Origin: Mortierella alpina
Taxonomy: Eukaryota > Mortierellomycota > Mortierellomycetes > Mortierellales > Mortierellaceae
Assembly (NCBI GenBank): GCA_029449245.1
Contig: JANATF010000010.1
Location: 1,178,001 to 1,242,000, forward strand
Length of the DNA: 64,000 nucleotides
Reading direction: 5' to 3'
The notes under the pieces are model-generated. The model was given only the letters and a program-made list of their open reading frames with translations, made no database searches and was not told the origin of the DNA. The translations under genes and the position numbers were made by a program. The first letter of the stretch is position 1. Each line of letters opens with the position of its first letter. Of the stretch, positions 48,601-60,084 are shown piece by piece.

Positions 48601-49933
48601 GGTGGACTAGTCAACTTAGCCCTACTGACATGGTGAAGTAGCAAAACAGTCTAAACAGACTGACGGCAGTTAGTGCGCTTTTTCTCCGTCTCCATGCAAC
48701 AGAGCGACGATTTGCAAGAGAGCAGCACATTATTCTCGAGATAAACCATCGCGGTGTCTAATTCTGAGGTACCAGCTACTGACAGTAGTCGACACTGCTA
48801 AAGTGGGTATGGTGCTTGTGGCAGAGTACCCCTGCATGCAACAAAGTCAGCTAGAACACTGAGCGAGTGACTGAAAACCTCGAAAACGGTGCTCAAAGTA
48901 GAACAGAGAACCGGAAGCAAGGCTTAAGGAACCAGCGATGCATACAGTGGGGGAGAACAGTGATATTTAGACCCGCGCGAGATTGAGCGGGCAGCCTACA
49001 TACACCATGCCTTTCCCCTTCCTTGCATCCAAAAAAAACGGCACTTAAAAAATTCACCTGGTCTAAATTTAATGGGGTTCTACCTATTGGCTACAAGGTC
49101 CGTTGAGCTTTAGTGTGCGCGTTGGATACACACTTAAGTTTTTCCCGTGAGTTGTCTAGTACCAGGGGGTTGTTTTTCTAGATGAGAAATCGTCAGAGCC
49201 AGCATAGTGAAAACCACTATGAATCAAGTGCCTGATTTATTTTGCGCAACACTGAATCATATACATGTGCAGTACTCGCCATGGCACGCGTGCTCATCGC
49301 TATGCGATCTCTGCTGCCGTTCTGGGCTCCATCTTCAGCAAGCAATGCAGCACTTATTTTTCTTTTTTTCACCAGAGCCGTCATCGGTGGGCTACAGTGA
49401 AAGGGAGGTGCTCAACGAAAACTCAAACGTTGGGATGGGCGTTTATTTAATTACCATCAGCCTCAACAAGTCTGCAACCGTAACAGCCATTAGACTACAG
49501 TAGCATTTCAGACTATGTTCATCTCTGTTCAGCGAAGAATTTAAAAAAGGGTGCATTACTGCGTGCAATACTGAGACAGGGAATCTGCAAACAAACAGGG
49601 CTCTATCATGGTAAATTGGGTTGTGAGCCTGCTTGCAGACTATATTTACGTTTTTTATCGATAGAAAGGCATCACGTTCCTGACCTCTGATGGGCTGGAA
49701 AACCTCGGTTCGAGTCGTGCCCACAAGTCCAAAACGCCAACAATCCTCAAGTTGGGATATACGCGGAGAAAACACTGTGTCCGGTAACTGAGCCACGCCA
49801 GGTTAGGTTGCACAAAACAATCTTTAGCTTCGAACACTTCGGTGCTGGACTATGCTTGAAAAAAGCTGGTTCAGGATAGCCCCCGACGTATCGTTTGCGT
49901 GGAAAACCAATAGCCAGGAGTGGCGAATGCACG

Positions 49934-49939
49934 TTTATT
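49934..49939 (-). terminator. AATAAA poly(A) signal of KGD4
   Basis: TTTATT on the plus strand about 100 bases beyond the KGD4 stop. Confidence 0.45.
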
Positions 49940-50039
49940 TCATTTTACAGGCCCACACTACAGTTCGTTGCACTTTTGTGATGGACCAAGCATCTGCGCC
50001 ATTCAGCGTATTCTAGTCCGTGCGGCGCATATCAGTCTT

Positions 50040-50910
50040 TCATGCGCAGTAGATAATAGTAGCACCGCCAGTCTGAGGAATAGAAATATCGAAAGCATTA
50101 GTAACCACTGATCAACAGAGCTTTTGGGAGACGATCATGTTTAGTGTCACTGCCACCCGTGGAAGAGGGAGCTGTCTAATGCAAATCGCCTCACCTCGAC
50201 TGCTTCGATTTCTGCTTCTGTCAATTGAGGATGGCGGAAGCGCGCGGGAAGATCGGCAAAATCCATGGTCTGCCTTGAGACTCCATTTGGTCCTGAAGTG
50301 GCCGAGGTGGACGCAGGTTTTGATTGTGAAGGTGGAAAGGTGGGGGTGACGGACTTGAGAGGGAACTCAGAGTCTTTGGGAGCGGCGGGATGGCGGGCAG
50401 GTTCATGGTGTTCTAGTGATTTGGTCAGTCGAGACGCGTAAAATATTAGTGTATACAATACTCGGGCGTGGGTGGTGCCTGGGCTACTTTCATGCGGTTG
50501 CAACACCGTCGCGTCGAAAAGCATGTTCCTATTTATGTGTATAACGCTGGTGAACTTCCGGCTTGCTCAAATCGTGCTTTCCGCTTTGCTTGGTCCATCT
50601 TGTAGTAGCATGGTCGAAATTGATGCGCTGTGTAGGTGCAACCTTTCGCAAAAGCGCAGCATCCTGCGCTGCAAGACTTGATCTTTGTCGCCTCGCAAAA
50701 GTCGCTGAGGCGTGTCTCCTTTCCAAGGGTTAGGTGATATTGACCAGCAGATACAGTCTACATGTGGGATATCTTACTCCCGCTCGCAAAGTTAGCCTCT
50801 GACATTTCATAAAGCTCACCTTTGGGTAAAAGGCGACGAGGACCGAGGAACTTGATCAAGGGAATGCGTGTGTGAGCGGCAATTGCCATGCGAACAGGTG
50901 ATGGAATCAT
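50040..50910 (-). CDS. KGD4: 2-oxoglutarate dehydrogenase complex subunit Kgd4 (MRPS36/Ymr31)
   Basis: Three exons (50820-50910, 50195-50412, 50040-50072) give 113 residues. The N-terminus MIPSPVRMA...PLIKFLGPRR matches the E3-binding start of yeast Kgd4/Ymr31 (MIATPIRLA...MIKFVGTR), the middle is Pro/Ser-rich and disordered, and the end LPARFRHPQLTEAEIEAVE then TGGA matches LPARFR...INSGGA. Kgd4 tethers the E3 subunit to the E1-E2 core of mitochondrial 2-oxoglutarate dehydrogenase. The last exon encodes only ten residues plus stop; it was accepted because it restores the conserved GGA end. Intron 1 is long (407 bases); no further exon in it was needed to match the family. Confidence 0.85.
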
Positions 50911-51032
50911 TTTAGAGTAATGGAGGAGGTAATTGTAATTGCAGAAAGGAGGAATTGTGAAATGGTCGGAGTTCCACGCTATTACTCATATTGGTGACAC
51001 TCATGGTTTTCTTGGGGGAAGAACATCCGGGG

Positions 51033-51038
51033 TTTATT
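51033..51038 (-). terminator. AATAAA poly(A) signal of the SF3a60 gene
   Basis: TTTATT on the plus strand, 20 bases after the stop and within the short 147-base spacer to KGD4. Confidence 0.5.
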
Positions 51039-51057
51039 TGACCACTTGCCGACTCAT

Positions 51058-53131
51058 TTAGATGAGGCCCTGTCTCTTAAGGTCCTCGTAGGTCTTCTTG
51101 TTGAACACATTTCCTTCGCTGTCCTCAAACTCTTCGATCTGGTCCTTCTTGGCACTCTCAGGCTTGGATCCTTTGATCTTCTTCCACACTACCAGGCAAG
51201 GCAAAGCGTTTATGGTCAATTTTTGAAAGTCGCGTTACATCGGCCTCACGCAAAGCACAGTAGCCAGGAGGGGACTTACAAGCAAGGGCATCCTCAATGC
51301 CTACAATCTCATGGAATTGCCTAGTGTTTGGGATGCCGAGGCAACGCATTCCGTGGGCGTGGCGCCATTCTTGAAAGTGCTTGTCAAACGCCTTACGACC
51401 TTTATAGACGTAGTTTCCACAAATCTCGCAAGAGTACTCGACGCCCAGTCCATGCAGCTTGTACAGCCAGTATGGGATGGGTTTACCATCCCATCCTAAT
51501 GGCAATTTAAGAGGGTTATAGACCTTTTCCTCGTCCTCAGAGTCCGACTCTTCCAGTTCGATCTGATCTGTCTCAAGTTCGAGCTAAGGGGGGTATTGAT
51601 CATGGTATAGGCGATTAGTGTCATATCTTACATGCTGTTTGCTTTACGAGCAACCACCTATGCAAACACAATATAAAGAAGACCTACGTCGCGCTCACGA
51701 CCTGTCAAAGTTTGACGGCGCTCCACGTTCTCCTTGGTGTCATCGATCTGCTGCTTCAAGAGCTCTGCATACTTTTGAATCACCACTTCAGTCCATGCCA
51801 TGTCCTGTTCAGGCTTAGCCTTCTCGGCCAAGACCTTGGATTGTACTTCTGCAACGCTCGTCTGGTCCGTGGATGCGGCACCCCCGTTGACACTTGCACC
51901 GTTCGTCAATTGCGCCGCTGCCTTTTTGTGCTTCTTGCTGTCCAAATGTGCTGTGTAAACGGTTTCTTTTGCATACTGCTTTTTGCAAGCAATGCAAAAC
52001 AGGTCTGTGGATGGTGCGTCCTCTTGCTCCAGTTTTGGCCATCCTGGCAACAATCCCTCCTGCCATTTCTTGTCAAAATCCTGCCGGGCATCATCCTTAA
52101 TCTCTCCAATGTTTGACAGTGGCTTGATGCGCTTTAAAAAGCCTTCAAGATAGCCGCACAGTGAATTCAGATATCTATACCACCAGACAGTTATGCCAAA
52201 ATACCCAATAGGTCAGTATGAAACTAGAAAGCCAGAACATAGCTCGCCAGTGGAGGAGTTGCTTACTTTTGATAATCGCTGTCCTTGTCCTTCCTCTCAA
52301 TCTCATTGAATAATGTGAACTCGGACAGGTAGCCGAGATAGTTGGTCCGCTTCAAACTCTTCAGATTCATGTACTGCTCATGGACCTGATGAAGATCCAG
52401 ATACCGCCCACCTGCCTCCTCGCCCGAGAACATGTCGTCCAGCGCCTCCATCTTAGCCTCTGTCGGCTGCTGATCCATGAACTCGAGTTCCATGGGTTCG
52501 ACGGCTTCATTGGGGTATTTGCGGTGGTGGTCCTTGATCTTCTTGAGGCGATTATAGAATTCTCCAAACTCGTTGGCTCCAGAAATGGCATCCATCTCCT
52601 TCTTCCGCGATCTATATTGTTTAGGTGCACAAAAGTTAGCAAAACCTGTACCCCACATGTCCCCCTCTAAGCGATGGAGTCGGTTGCTTTCAAAAGAATT
52701 CATATTCAGGCAGGCCTACGTACCCATCCTCATCATGATAAAGTCCTTGAAGGTCCTTGCTTCTGGCACTTATCCGATCCAGGTACCCATCCACTGTGTG
52801 TTCCTGCAGCAATCGCTCTTTGTGCTAACGGTCGAGTGAATTAAACTCGCGTTAGTGTCCAGAAACTTCTAGCACCTGCCCCATCATCATGACGTGAAGA
52901 GACCGCTAGACAGGGTGCACCTACAGTTTTGGGGTTGAGCATGAACTGGTCCACGATGGCTTGCTCTAAGCGATCAGTCTCCTCATGGAGTCTTCGCTGC
53001 GTTTCTAGTGTCCGATTGCGAAAATAGATATTGCGTGTTAATTGCTGGAGAGTGGCAGATGTCAAGCCCTCGAGAGAATCGATTCCTGATGTTGATTTAG
53101 GGCTCCTGTCCCTACCGAGAACACTATCCAT
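51058..53131 (-). CDS. PRP9: Splicing factor 3A subunit 3 (SF3a60/Prp9)
   Basis: Six exons (52925-53131, 52724-52824, 52267-52611, 51688-52174, 51280-51583, 51058-51188) give 524 residues, close to human SF3A3 (501). Order: helical N-terminus ([15 protein letters not shown]), the [20 protein letters not shown] and [15 protein letters not shown] blocks, YLGYLSEF, an inner zinc-binding element ([20 protein letters not shown]), a disordered part, and the C-terminal matrin-type C2H2 finger [19 protein letters not shown] with [16 protein letters not shown]. The conserved motif [13 protein letters not shown] lies before it. It is part of the U2 snRNP SF3a complex needed for prespliceosome assembly. 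Confidence 0.96.
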
Positions 53132-53835
53132 GGTGCAGGCTGAACGTCGATGGGCGGAGGCGGTTGGAGGAGTGATGTGATTGAGTGCTGCTTTCGTTTT
53201 TTTTGTGATTGAGCGTCGTGCCGTAGGAAATAACTAATTGCAGGATTTATCGCTTTGAGTTATTAAGGGTTGGCATGGTTGCACACCGACAAAAAAAAAA
53301 CAATATAAAGCGTCCCACCTCCCTCCTGCAAAACCATACCCTTCTCCGTTTCCCTCTCCCGATCCCAGCAAGGTAAGAAAGTGCACTGATCCTCCCGACA
53401 TTCTATTCCATCTTTCACCGCTCGTTGCGACCTTGGTGTGGGCAATATGATGTTTCACAATCATATATGTTAGACTTCTGACTCTTTCTGAGGAAAATAT
53501 CCTTCGTGACCTGATCCTGCACACTACCATTGATTCAAGCGAATCGCGCAACTCAACTTTCTCTGAGCCAAAGAACAAACCTCACTTGAAGCAAACTGCT
53601 AACGCTTGTTACTTTATCATCTTTAGGTATGAGCCAGGAGTGATTCTGTAAATTAGTGTATAAGAATGTGTGCATTGTTGACTAGCAAATAAAAACGAAA
53701 CATACTGTACATCTTCGCTGTTCACGCTTTCTCGGTGCATGCATGTTGAGGCACTGCCAAAGCTGGATCGCGTATCTACCATATATTTGTCAAAACCACT
53801 AAATGCGTGTATATACACCAAAAAAATACATCCTC
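53132..53835. other. Intergenic: SF3a60 promoter and eIF2A 3' flank
   Basis: 704 bases with only short unsupported frames; nothing recognised. Confidence 0.4.
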
Positions 53836-56362
53836 TTAGATCTTGAGTGCTTCCAGCTCCTTCAACAATGTCGCCTCGGCGGTGATCTTTTGAAGTTGAG
53901 TCAACTCAAGAATCTCTCCAGCGGCTTGCTTCTCCTTCAACTCGTGGATCTGCTTCAGCTTTTTCGTCACGTTGCGGATCTTCTTTTCCGTCTCCGTCAT
54001 CTGGCTGCTGTTGGATGACGCCGCTGAAGATACAAGTGCTCCGTTCTGAGGCTTTGACTTGCTGCCGTTGTTATTGCTGCTCGAATTGGGGCGGGGGGTA
54101 TTGGAGCGGGCGGGCGAGCTCTGACCCGAGCCGGATGCGGGTGCGGAAGGCGTGACAGCAACATCTTCGCTACCATCCTTGTTCTTCTTGGCATTCTCGC
54201 GCTTCTTCTTGTTCTTCAATGCTGCCTTGGACAGGTTGGCATCGGCAGCGGCAGCGGCAGCTTCGGCAGTCGATGAGCTACCAGAGGCAGCAGCGAAGAT
54301 AGCAGGGGCAGGTGTTCCGCGAGCCTGGGGTGGTCTGTAGGCGCCCATGCGCAGGGGCGCAGGCTTAGCAGCTGCGGCTGCGGCGGAAGTGTTGGCGGTG
54401 GGCTTGGGTGCGGGGGAAAGAGCCGAGCGGATAGGGTAGATCTCAGGGGCACAGGGTCTCCAGCTAACCTGGTAGAGTTCGTTTATCTCTTCAGTATGGA
54501 TCAACGTTCCAGTATAATGCCAGATCTTGTAACCATTGTCAACACGGAGGCGAGGGCTCAGAGTTGCGGTGAGAATGTGGCGACCATCTGGAGACCACTC
54601 ACAAGCAGTTGTATCCCGAGCGGAAACGCTGGCAATTTTCTTGAGCGTCTTGCGATCCCAGAAATCCATGGTTCCAGCCAAGTTGCCGAATCCAGCCAAG
54701 ACCAAGACACGTCCCTGAGGGTTCCACTTGATCATGTTGCGGGCATCCCGTCCAAACTCGTGAACAGCATTGGCGCGATGATCAAAAAGGGTCGTCTTAG
54801 GGCTGGGCATTTGACCATGAATAACAACAAAGTCCTTGGAGGCAGGGGCCCAAGCGACATCGTGGATCAGACCATCGATGGGCACTCTGCAGTCAAAGTT
54901 GCCGGCCACAGCCAAGTAGTAGAGATTTGTCTCTCCGTAATACGACTTTCCTGTCTTGTCGTGGTCGGTCGTCGCCCAAACGAGTACATTGGTGCCAAGT
55001 TGGTTCCAGATCATCTGAACGCGATCAGCTTTAAAGAAGGACTTGCTCGCCAAAGGAACAGCAAAGTTGGTGATCGAGTAGATGCGAACCATTGCTGGAG
55101 CACCCTTTCGCTCACCGAAAAAGACTGCGACGGATGTGCTCTTTCCTGGAGAGAGTGAGAACTGGGACATGCCCTCCTGACGCAGCTTGGTGAACGGTGT
55201 CTTTGCCAAGTTCTTTGGCTCCCAGAAATGAACTTCGTTCGACACCATCCTGGCGCAGTATGCCTCATCGTCAGTCCATTGAACATTCCTAAAACATGGA
55301 CAGGGGCCAGTCATCAGCAACAATTTATGTGGCCACAAACATTATTTGTGCGATGGGTCTTGCATATCCTCCTCCCCTGGACTGCGCCTTGCATTAGATC
55401 ATACCCGACTCTTACCAATTGTTCTGCGACTTTTGGGAAAACGCAGTCAATTCCTGGCCAGTCTTGACTTCATGGATAGCCATATTCTTGTGAGAGCCAT
55501 CCTCCGTCTTGACTAGGAAACGGGAAAAACGGCAGCAGAGTGGTTGTGAGTATTGGGATCCAGTTCTTCCACGCATGTGCGCATAAATTTATAAATAGTG
55601 ACGAAGCCATTCTTCCCCTCTCTTCATGATCCAGGCCCAAAACGTACTCTGTCTCTGCCAGGTTGAAAGATATGTTCCCTTGGGGGAAAAGTCAATCTCG
55701 AGAACATCCTTCAAGGCCAGGTCCTGGACGACCTGCAAGGACTGAGCATCCATCACCTTGACGCTATTTTGTCGAATGAGACATTCGAGCAAGAGAAGTG
55801 CGTGTTAGTGCACAGGGTGTAAGATATGCAGGAACCAATCAAGACATCCACAAGGTTTTCCATACCATTCGGGGGTGGCCCAAGCAAGGTACTGACCGTT
55901 CTTGCTGTACTGGAGCACACGAATGTTTCCATTTTGCCTATGGTTGAAAAAACAGGTCAATCAAATCTGCAGGTGGACAAGAGCTTCTAGCCAGCACGGA
56001 AATGTCATCATCCATCTCGTTACTTTTCAAATCCAGCAGGGGCACCGAAGGCAGGAGCGCCTTCGGAGAGACCAATTCCTGCAGCGGAACGAACTATTGG
56101 AGGCCAGCGTCAAAGCGAGGATGGTAGAGAGCCGAGAGCAGCATGAATTGTTTAAAAGAATGAGCGTGGAGTTAGCCAGATGGTTTTAGAGTTGCGAATG
56201 CATGATCTGATCAGCTATTGTTTTTCACTCCTCGGTTGAGTCGAGGGAGCAAAGCGATTCAGGGTCCAAGTGGGTACACGCAAGAGGTGAGCACAGGGCA
56301 GGGCTGCAACTATGCCAGGACGTACATGCGAATTGAGTGGGTGGCAGGGATGCGGCGGACAT
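53836..56362 (-). CDS. EIF2A: Eukaryotic translation initiation factor 2A
   Basis: Six exons (56326-56362, 56024-56093, 55866-55937, 55648-55763, 55416-55512, 53836-55288) give 614 residues. The small early exons were set by matching the family: TQFAFRSAAGIGLSEGAPAF, IRVLQYSKNGQYLAWATPE, LEIDFSPKGTYLSTWQR, IHEVKTGQEL and QNNWNVQWTDDEAYCARMVS. A nine-bladed WD propeller fills residues about 10-410 (VAWAPASKDFVVIHGQMP, MDFWDRKTLKKIAS, ACEWSPDGRHILTATLSPRLRVDN). The C-terminal half is disordered with Ala and Ser/Pro runs, a Lys patch (KNKKKRENAKKNK) and a helical ribosome- and RNA-binding end. eIF2A delivers initiator tRNA on special mRNAs and is distinct from the eIF2 alpha subunit. Confidence 0.93.
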
Positions 56363-56502
56363 GGTTCTGGAGGAGAGTTGGAAGTCTGAGGGAAAAAAAG
56401 AAAAGAAAAAAAAAAAAAAAGACCTCGACACCGCTTTGAACCTGTGTGGTTGGAAAAACATCATAACAGCAACGAACACGTGATATATTGAATTTGCATC
56501 AT

Positions 56503-57853
56503 TTAAAGCTTGCTTTTCGTCTCCTCCTCTGCGACCTTGACCAGCATCTTGCCGGTATTGTCGCCCTTGAACAGCTTGACAAGGGCATCTGGTGCATTTT
56601 CAATTCCGTGAACAACTGTCTCACGGCTCTTGAGCCTGCCCTCCTTGATCCAGGTGGACATATCCTCGAGGGCTTTGCCGTATTGCTTGGCATAGTCAAA
56701 GACAATGAACCCCTCCATCCTTGCGCGCTGCGTGATCAAGGCACTGTAGTAGGCTATACATTACAGTATGGAAAGCGTTTTGTCAGTATGGATCGCTGAA
56801 AAGTACTTTTCAGCCAGAAGGGTTAATATCAAAGCCAATACACTAACCAGGTCCTTTGGGGACGGCATCATTGTACGTGCTGATAGCGCCACACACAATG
56901 ATGCGACCCTTGAAGGCAATGCGTCTCAGGCAGCCGTCCAAAATATCTCCGCCAGTGTTGTCGAAAAAGATGTCGATCAGTTTTGGTGTGGCAGCGCACA
57001 GCTCCTTGAAGAACGTCTTTGACTTGTAGTTAAGCGCCACGTCCAGTCCCAGATCTTTCACGAGATAGTCGCACTTGTCATCCGATCCAGCAATTCCAAT
57101 AACGCGGCAACCAAAGACATGCTTTGCAATCTGTGCGGCAACCATGCCTGTTGCACCTGCAGCCTATATCATTTTGTGAGTCGATCGCATGGTGAGTAAT
57201 TGCACGTTAACATAGCGCGAGTAAAAGATATCCTTGACGTCGCTCTGATTTTAACATCGCAAACTTACGCCAGAAACGACCACAGTGCAGTTGGGTCCGC
57301 CCTTCTTTGCAATCTCTCCAACCTCAAAGAGTCCAAAGTAGGCAGTCAAGCCGGTCAAGCCCAAGACACCGAGGTAGGTTGAGGGAGACACACCAGGGAA
57401 AGCCTTGATTTTGACGACATCCTCTGATGGCTTAAGGATTGCATACTCCTGCCAGCCGCAGGTGGCACGAACAAGGTCGCCAGCCTTAAAGTCTGCGCTG
57501 TTAGATTTGAGAACCTGGGCGACATCAGATGAGCGCATGACCTCGTCGATCCTAACAGGGCGGATATAGCTGTAGATTCGCAGAAACCATAGGTTAGGTT
57601 GAATTCATGAAGAGTAGGATCGTAAATGAGTTTGAAGTAACAGCTGGCAGTTGCTTTTCACTTACGAGCGAACATCACGCATCCAGCCGCGCATAGCAGG
57701 ATCGAGAGAGACATAGAGGACCTTGACCAGGATCTCGTTGGGACCCAGTTCGTCCGAGAGAGAGACCTTCTGCATCCTGAAAGTCGTCTTGGGATCGATG
57801 TCAGCAACAGGCCTGTTGGCCAGGACGATCTGTGTGTTCTGGATAGCGACCAT
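56503..57853 (-). CDS. NADP-dependent MDR oxidoreductase (prostaglandin/2-alkenal reductase type) with peroxisomal SKL end
   Basis: Four exons (57666-57853, 57269-57569, 56848-57163, 56503-56753) give 351 residues, normal for the family. The N-terminal GroES-like domain has LGPNEILVKVLYVSLDPAMRGWM without zinc ligands; the Rossmann domain starts VSGAAGATGMVAAQIAK and CRVIGIAGSDDKCDYL, then DIFFDNTGGDILD and GRIIVCGAISTYND. Relatives (PTGR1, plant alkenal reductases, fungal CurA-like proteins) reduce the carbon-carbon double bond of alpha,beta-unsaturated carbonyls using NADPH. The protein ends in SKL, a canonical type 1 peroxisome signal, preceded by Lys, so it may act on lipid-derived enals in peroxisomes (inference). 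Confidence 0.92.
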
Positions 57854-58579
57854 GGTTTCAGTGTGGAGCGATATGGTTTTGTGCAGGTGCTATAGAATGA
57901 GTAATTGGAACGGGCAGCTGAAGAAGGTCGGGCGAATGGAGTGAAGAGGTGCGGAATGAGCTGAGCGAACAGGAGGAACGTGCCTGCCTTTTATGAATTC
58001 ATGCTCTCACCTGAAAATGATCGGGCCTGTCACAGCGCGAGCCGCTTGAATTTTTCCCCACATTCGCCCCCTCAGACACCCCGTCAGCCGCGATCGGAAA
58101 AGGTATGCATAGCGCATAAGGGCGGAGGCGCCTTTGCCCGTTGAAAACAACTCTCGACTCTCGCTTCCTACGTTTATAATCAGCTTCGGTAAAAACCATC
58201 CCGAGCAGAGAGTCTACGGTTGCATAACGCATTAAGACCCAGGTTGCTTGAATCTTACAGGTAAAGCTAGAGATTTTACTACCCAATCTCAACCTGGGAC
58301 ATTTTGCGTGTTCATTCTGCATCATACCTAAAGAATTGCTGAGCGAATGAAGGACGGGGGTGGTCGCCTCATACCCTTGGCTAGAATCAAAACCCATACT
58401 TGAGCGGTACGTGAAGATTTATTGAAAAGTCGCGAGATCTAGGACAGTTGGCAGATTCAGAGGCTTTATCTATGGTCCGGCGCTACTTGCAGTTCGCAAT
58501 TCGCCCCATTGGTGGCCTTTCGCTGTTCAGCCGCTAGCAAGAGGCGGCATTGGTACTGCATGTGACTTATTCCATGCTG
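57854..58579. other. Intergenic: reductase promoter and 3' flank of the next gene
   Basis: 725 bases, no supported exon. The frame at 57999-58397 (-) has no recognisable feature. Confidence 0.4.
58418..58423 (-). terminator. AATAAA poly(A) signal of the orphan gene
   Basis: TTTATT on the plus strand, about 160 bases after the stop at 58580. Confidence 0.4.
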
Positions 58580-59614
58580 TCAGGAACCACAGCTCTGTAG
58601 ATCGTATAACTTCCCCAGTCGAATTTTTTTGACATTAGAAGGCCCCGTTGGGCAACGGACAAGAATCGGAAGCAGGCTACCATCTTCCTGAAACTCAAAG
58701 ACCGTGCGTAGAGAATCTACTGCAGATGAGGTCAAAGTCGACTCGCTAGGACTCTCTCTCCTCCTCTTGTGGTCGTTCTCACCAATGTGCAAGGCTACCA
58801 GCTCTTCTCCCGAGGACAAATCAACGACGATCGGCCCATTAGCGTTCGAACGCGTTGAGGAATCGAATGTGTCGTCTCTGTACGGTCTTGAAGTTCGATC
58901 ACCAAGGTACCAAGAAGCTGGCTTAATTATAGTTGAGTGAGAGGCAGTACCTGATGATGATGGTACGCGTGAAGTGTTTGCTTGCTCGGACAAAGACACC
59001 CGCTCGCTCCTTGTGCCAGCTTCCTCTGTTTTCTTACATGTCGTCTTTGGCCTGGGCGAACCTTTATCCTGAGTCAAAGTCGAGTGCTGCCCCATCCAAC
59101 TGCAGCACCCTGGTTCAAGTTGCTCAGAGACAGCTGAGTCCAGGGCTGCATAGAACTCAGGATCAAAAAGGTATGGATGCTTCCGCATGTGGAAGTTGTC
59201 GTCTTGTCTCATGTCCTCAGAGTCCATTTCAATGTCCATGTCCTGTTGGAAAACCTCATGTTGCGCTCGGCAGCTGTGCTCGTCACTTGATTTGTCCGAG
59301 CTGTAATGAGCAACAGGTTTAACCTGCCGAGCACGCATAGAATAAGCGTCGAGTTGCCAATCCAACCTCAACTTCCTGTCGTCCCGCGAGGAGTATTGAT
59401 GATTTTTTTTAGAGAAAGTAATGTCTAATGCGGTGCCCAAGAGGGATGATGCAACGGAGCGAAGAAAACCAGAGCGCCCCTTGCGCCCCTTAACACTCGT
59501 CCAGGCGGGCTTTGGCCGTCGTGAGCCTCGCTTCCTGTGTCTCTCTTTCCTTTTCGTTCCGTCCCCTACTCCTTCACCGCCCCCTTTATCCCTGCCTTTG
59601 AGAAGTGAGTGCAT
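58580..59614 (-). CDS. Hypothetical protein, likely disordered, with nuclear-type basic clusters
   Basis: One open frame of 344 residues from the first ATG (59614). The frame extends a few codons upstream but without another ATG. Nothing is recognised. The start is very basic (GTKRKERHRKRGSRRPKPAW), the middle has an acidic Met/Asp stretch (MDIEMDSEDMRQDDNF) and HPYLFDPEFYAALDSAVSEQ, which is the best candidate for a folded or binding element. A Ser/Thr-rich stretch and KRRRESPSES follow. Near the end TVFEFQEDGSLLPILVRCP looks ordered. No membrane segment. It could be a fast-evolving nuclear regulator; this is inference from composition. Absence of introns is unusual for a gene of this length here. 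Confidence 0.6.
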   Translation of the reverse strand: MHSLLKGRDKGGGEGVGDGTKRKERHRKRGSRRPKPAWTSVKGRKGRSGFLRSVASSLLGTALDITFSKKNHQYSSRDDRKLRLDWQLDAYSMRARQVKPVAHYSSDKSSDEHSCRAQHEVFQQDMDIEMDSEDMRQDDNFHMRKHPYLFDPEFYAALDSAVSEQLEPGCCSWMGQHSTLTQDKGSPRPKTTCKKTEEAGTRSERVSLSEQANTSRVPSSSGTASHSTIIKPASWYLGDRTSRPYRDDTFDSSTRSNANGPIVVDLSSGEELVALHIGENDHKRRRESPSESTLTSSAVDSLRTVFEFQEDGSLLPILVRCPTGPSNVKKIRLGKLYDLQSCGS

Positions 59615-60084
59615 ATGGAGTGACAAATGGTTCACAGCTGTCGGGAGAGCAAGAGACCTGCCTTACCTACTAACAGGTCAGTCTCTGTAACAGGTGTGCA
59701 AATACTCTTCATCTTGGAACCTCCACTTGTACCGAAAGTTCGCTCTCAAGTCATTCTCCCCTCCCAGAAGGTGAGTATTCGAAACTGTGGCCATCATTCT
59801 CATGCCTTTGACCAGCGAAATGCAACCATGGGGGCCCATTCAGACGCACGGCTCCTCAATCAACTAGATGAACTGGCACTCGCCACAAAAGTCAGGAACA
59901 ATGAGAGCATCGGTGATGACATTTCAAAAGCTGAATGCTAGAACCTTCCTATGAAAACAAAAATAACGCAATACTCGCCTCCATGTACTTTCAGCCAATA
60001 TCTTGCAAAGGCAAAGGACATTCCCTCCGACTCACCTTATTTACATATCTCTTTTGACACATGACAGCTCCTCCAGCTATCATT
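59615..60084. other. Divergent promoter and probable 5' leader of the small membrane protein gene
   Basis: Contains candidate splice sites (donor GTGAGT at 59770, acceptor ATGACAG ending at 60066) suggesting a spliced leader for the gene at 60085. A 37-codon frame at 59828-59941 starts with ATG and could be an upstream ORF; I do not call it a gene. Confidence 0.4.

Larger units (their letters stand above)
47279..50039. other. Long region without a supported gene (2.8 kb), with a strand-asymmetric GA/CT block
   Basis: It lies upstream of the membrane-protein gene. From about 48290 to 48600 the plus strand is almost all purine with many GAGA repeats, so the transcribed sense of the membrane-protein gene would be C/T-rich there. 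Small frames such as 49443-49796 (-) have no recognisable features. A GGTTCGAGTC at 49708 resembles a tRNA B box but has no matching A box or acceptor stem. Confidence 0.45.

Noticed and set aside
49640-49720. Possible tRNA (GGTTCGAGTC looks like a B box)
   Set aside because: No A box, no acceptor stem pairing and no plausible anticodon arm upstream.
59828-59941. A 37-codon ATG frame upstream of the small membrane protein
   Set aside because: Too short, no homology; more likely an upstream ORF or leader sequence.
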